NCBI RefSeq assembly: GCF_019704135.1
Contig: NZ_AP024355.1
Location: 496,001 to 560,000, forward strand
Reading direction: 5' to 3'
Source: Desulfuromonas versatilis
GTDB taxonomy: Bacteria > Desulfobacterota > Desulfuromonadia > Desulfuromonadales > NIT-T3
Length of the DNA: 64,000 nucleotides
Shown here: positions 62,082 to 64,000 of the stretch, one piece after another
Numbering within the stretch: position 1 is the first letter of the stretch
Layout of the letters: each line of letters begins with the position of its first letter
Notes under the pieces: generated by a model
The model's input: the letters and a program-made list of their open reading frames with translations, nothing else
Database searches by the model: none
What the model was told of the DNA's origin: nothing
Program-made: the position numbers and the translations under genes

Positions 62082-63332
62082 ATGAGCGCGTCTCGTCCCC
62101 GGCTGCTCGGCCCCTGGCGGCGGGTCTTTCAATGGGGCACCACCCTGCTGCTGCTGGTGGTGCCCTTCGTGCGCCTGGAGGGGCGCAGCCTGCTGCGCCT
62201 CGACATCCCGAGCCTGACCCTCGAGGCCTTCGGCGCGGTCTTTCGGCTGGAGGAACTCTACCTGTTCCTGCTGCTCGGCATCGCCCTGGTGCTGCTGTTT
62301 CTGCTGGTGACCCTGGCTTTGGGCCGGGCCTGGTGCGGCTGGGCCTGCCCGCAGACCACCCTGACCGACCTGGCCGAGGGGTTCGCCCGGCGGCTCGGGG
62401 TCAAGGTCAAGGCCGGAAAGATGGCGCCCGCCGCCTGGCAGCAGCCGCTGCTGCACGGCTTCTACCTGGCGGTCTCCCTGCTGTTCGCCGCCAACCTGGT
62501 CTGGTACTTCATCTCGCCCTATGAATTTTTCCCCCGGCTGCTCTCCGGGGAGCTGGGCGCGGGGGCCTGGGGCACCCTGGCGGTAGTCGGCGGGGCGGTC
62601 TACCTCGACCTGGCCCTGGTGCGCCGGCTGATGTGCCGGGAGTTCTGCCCCTACGGCCGCTTCCAGACAGCGCTGGTCGACCCGGGAACCCTCACCCTGC
62701 GCTTTCACCCCGACGAGGCCGAGCGCTGCATCCGCTGCGGGGCCTGCGTGCGCGCCTGCCCGGTGGGGATCGACATCCGCCGCGGCTACCAGATCGAGTG
62801 CATCAACTGCGGCCGCTGCCTCGACGCCTGCCGCGAGGTGATGGCCCGGCGCGGCCAGCGCGGCATCATCCGCTACACCTTCGGCCTCTCGGGCAAGGGG
62901 CTCGGCGCCCTGCTCAACCTGCGCATGCTGCTGGTGGCCGGGGTGTTTCTGGCGGTCTCCCTGGGGCTGGTAACGGCCACCCTGATGCGCCCCGCGGCGA
63001 GCCTCAAGCTGAGCCGTTCCCCGGCCCCGGCCCGGGTGCTGGAGGATGGGCAGCTGGTCAACTTCTTCACCGCGGTGGTCGGCAACCGGGGCACCGAACC
63101 GCAAAGCCTGCGGCTCGCCGCGCGGCTCCCCTCGGGCCTCGCCCTGGAGGTGCGCGGCCAGAACGTTCTTGACCTGGCACCGGGTGAACGTCGTAAAGTG
63201 GAATTCGCGGTACTCGCCCCGGTCTTTGGGGGCGGTTCGCAGCCGTTTCAGATGGTGTTGAACACCCCGGCGGCGCAGGAGGTGGCCCGAAGCGAGGCCC
63301 AGCTGCTGCCGGCCAAGGAAGGATCCCGATGA
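62082..63332 (+). CDS. ccoG: Cytochrome c oxidase accessory protein CcoG (FixG/RdxA)
   Basis: 416 residues with several membrane helices (LLLVVPFVRLEG, LFLLLGIALVLLFLLVTLALGRAWCGWACPQTTLTDL) and a ferredoxin part RCIRCGACVRACPVGIDI ... ECINCGRCLDAC around residues 221-250. C-terminal Ig-like domain. It acts in copper delivery or reduction during assembly of the cbb3 oxidase. The typical family N-terminal extension is shorter here. Its stop overlaps the next start by four bases. Confidence 0.93.
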   Translation: MSASRPRLLGPWRRVFQWGTTLLLLVVPFVRLEGRSLLRLDIPSLTLEAFGAVFRLEELYLFLLLGIALVLLFLLVTLALGRAWCGWACPQTTLTDLAEGFARRLGVKVKAGKMAPAAWQQPLLHGFYLAVSLLFAANLVWYFISPYEFFPRLLSGELGAGAWGTLAVVGGAVYLDLALVRRLMCREFCPYGRFQTALVDPGTLTLRFHPDEAERCIRCGACVRACPVGIDIRRGYQIECINCGRCLDACREVMARRGQRGIIRYTFGLSGKGLGALLNLRMLLVAGVFLAVSLGLVTATLMRPAASLKLSRSPAPARVLEDGQLVNFFTAVVGNRGTEPQSLRLAARLPSGLALEVRGQNVLDLAPGERRKVEFAVLAPVFGGGSQPFQMVLNTPAAQEVARSEAQLLPAKEGSR

Positions 63333-63787
63333 ACCCTGTTTCGCGACGCAATCCCTGGCCCCTGTGGCTGCTGCTGCTCGGCGCTTTTTTTCTGACCCTG
63401 ACCGCCTGGTCGGTCTACCGCGCCTCGACCCGGGGCAGCGCCGTCACCGATCCCGGCTACTACAGCCACGGGCTCAGGTTCAACGATTCGCTGCTCGAAC
63501 GCCAGGCGGCCGAGGGGCTTGGCTGGAGCGTGGCGACCGCCGTGCAGGACGGCTGGATCCGCGTGCGGCTGAGCGGCCGCGACGGGCTGCCGGTGGCCGG
63601 CGGGGCCGGCGAGGTGGTGATCTTCCGGGTCCGCACCGGCAGCGAGACGCGCCTGGTGCTCCACGAACTCTCGCCCGGGGAGTATGGAGCCCCCCTGCCG
63701 GGTGGCCTGCGCGGCGAGTTCCCCGCCGAAATGAGCCTCGGCCGCGACGGGGCCCGCGTCAGTCGCCGTCTGCAGCTCAATCTCTGA
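63329..63787 (+). CDS. ccoH: FixH/CcoH family oxidase assembly protein
   Basis: 152 residues. NPWPLWLLLLGAFFLTLTAWSVYRASTRGS provides the single N-terminal membrane helix, followed by the periplasmic beta domain with TDPGYYSHGLRFNDSLLERQAAEGLGW typical of FixH. It helps stable assembly of cbb3 oxidase. Starts inside the ccoG stop (ATGA). Followed by an intergenic palindromic repeat and ccoI. Confidence 0.88.
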   Translation: MNPVSRRNPWPLWLLLLGAFFLTLTAWSVYRASTRGSAVTDPGYYSHGLRFNDSLLERQAAEGLGWSVATAVQDGWIRVRLSGRDGLPVAGGAGEVVIFRVRTGSETRLVLHELSPGEYGAPLPGGLRGEFPAEMSLGRDGARVSRRLQLNL

Positions 63788-63806
63788 AATCTGGCCGCGG
63801 TTCGCT

Positions 63807-63871
63807 GTTCGACGTTCGATGTTGAAAACGTCGGTCCTCGAACCTCAAACCCCGAACTTCGAACGTCGAAC
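63807..63871. repeat. GTTCGACGTTCGA palindromic repeat before ccoI
   Basis: Arms at 63807-63824 and 63854-63871 are inverted with two mismatches in 18 bases. The whole 85-base gap is rich in TTCGA/TCGAA units. Confidence 0.8.
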
Positions 63872-63872
63872 C

Positions 63873-64000
63873 TTGAACTTGGACAACTGCCATCACTGCT
63901 CCCTGCCCATTCCCGCCGGAGAACTGGTTATCGACCGGCATGGCGAGAGCGAGCACCGCTTCTGCTGCCAGGGGTGCCGCGGGGCCTTCCTGATCATTCA
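63873..64000 (+). CDS. ccoI: Heavy-metal P-type ATPase CcoI (FixI), N-terminal start only
   Basis: Only about 42 residues are in the window. They read NLDNCHHCSLPIPAGELVI then HRFCCQGCRGAFLII, the CxxC...FCCxGC pattern found at the N terminus of CcoI copper exporters that load the cbb3 oxidase. The start is not certain: TTG 63873 or 63879 are possible, and an in-frame ATG at 63819 lies inside a repeat. The gene continues past the window end. Confidence 0.8.
   Translation, partial: MNLDNCHHCSLPIPAGELVIDRHGESEHRFCCQGCRGAFLII

Overview
The window is a high-GC, gene-dense bacterial chromosome segment. The closest fit is the Desulfuromonadales (Geobacter/Desulfuromonas/Pelobacter relatives). The evidence is an sfrBA-type NADPH oxidoreductase pair, a fused nuoBCD gene inside a nuo operon, a hisZ-purA pair, a cbb3 oxidase cluster, several two-domain sensor proteins and a large protein family I associate with this group. 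This assignment is inferred from gene content, not from any marker comparison. No stretch longer than about 280 bases lacks a gene, and I see no prophage, insertion sequence or CRISPR array.

Layout. 1-5.7 kb: end of rsmB, rpe, a CoA-type Nudix hydrolase, a haem-sensor-like DUF3365-HAMP-PAS protein, a fused homocysteine methyltransferase/methylenetetrahydrofolate reductase, glutaredoxin and a lipoprotein. 5.9-10.7 kb: sfrB-sfrA behind a GntR-like operator, closed by a strong terminator. 10.7-18.7 kb: cupin, SLC12-type transporter, an arsenosugar module (AhpD-like protein plus radical SAM ArsS), a PagL-like outer membrane enzyme and a three-gene ABC transporter. 18.8-34.6 kb (minus strand): the nuoA-BCD-E-F-G-H-I-J-K-L-M-N operon followed by a CoA-binding protein and a four-helix-bundle protein. 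34.6-44 kb (mostly minus): rnhA, tRNA-Glu and tRNA-Lys, serA-hisZ-purA, a cold shock protein, a previously easily missed 54-residue zinc-ribbon gene, glpD-pepA. 44-58.6 kb: lipoprotein, TPR protein, nucleoside-diphosphate-sugar-epimerase-like protein, HTH/Zn-ribbon regulator, a small secreted protein, an unknown protein, a phosphate-binding-like protein directly upstream of a chemoreceptor, a metallo-beta-lactamase hydrolase, a 608-residue unknown, an EF-G paralogue and an HD-GYP phosphodiesterase. 58.6-64 kb: ccoN-ccoO-ccoQ-ccoP-ccoG-ccoH and the start of ccoI.

How it works together: complex I and SfrAB handle NADH/NADPH electrons in the cytoplasm and membrane, GlpD feeds the quinone pool, and the cbb3 oxidase gives a high-affinity oxygen outlet. 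Sensor, chemoreceptor and HD-GYP genes suggest redox and motility control.

Most notable: ArsS appears to be a selenoprotein. Its apparent stop at 15053 is a TGA placed exactly after the C-terminal CxxCTAG motif, is followed in frame by GGS..., and has a bacterial SECIS-like hairpin at the right distance. Second, the nuo gene junctions fall into two classes: 4-base overlaps, or 66-110 base gaps that are largely filled by short palindromic repeats of three unrelated families.
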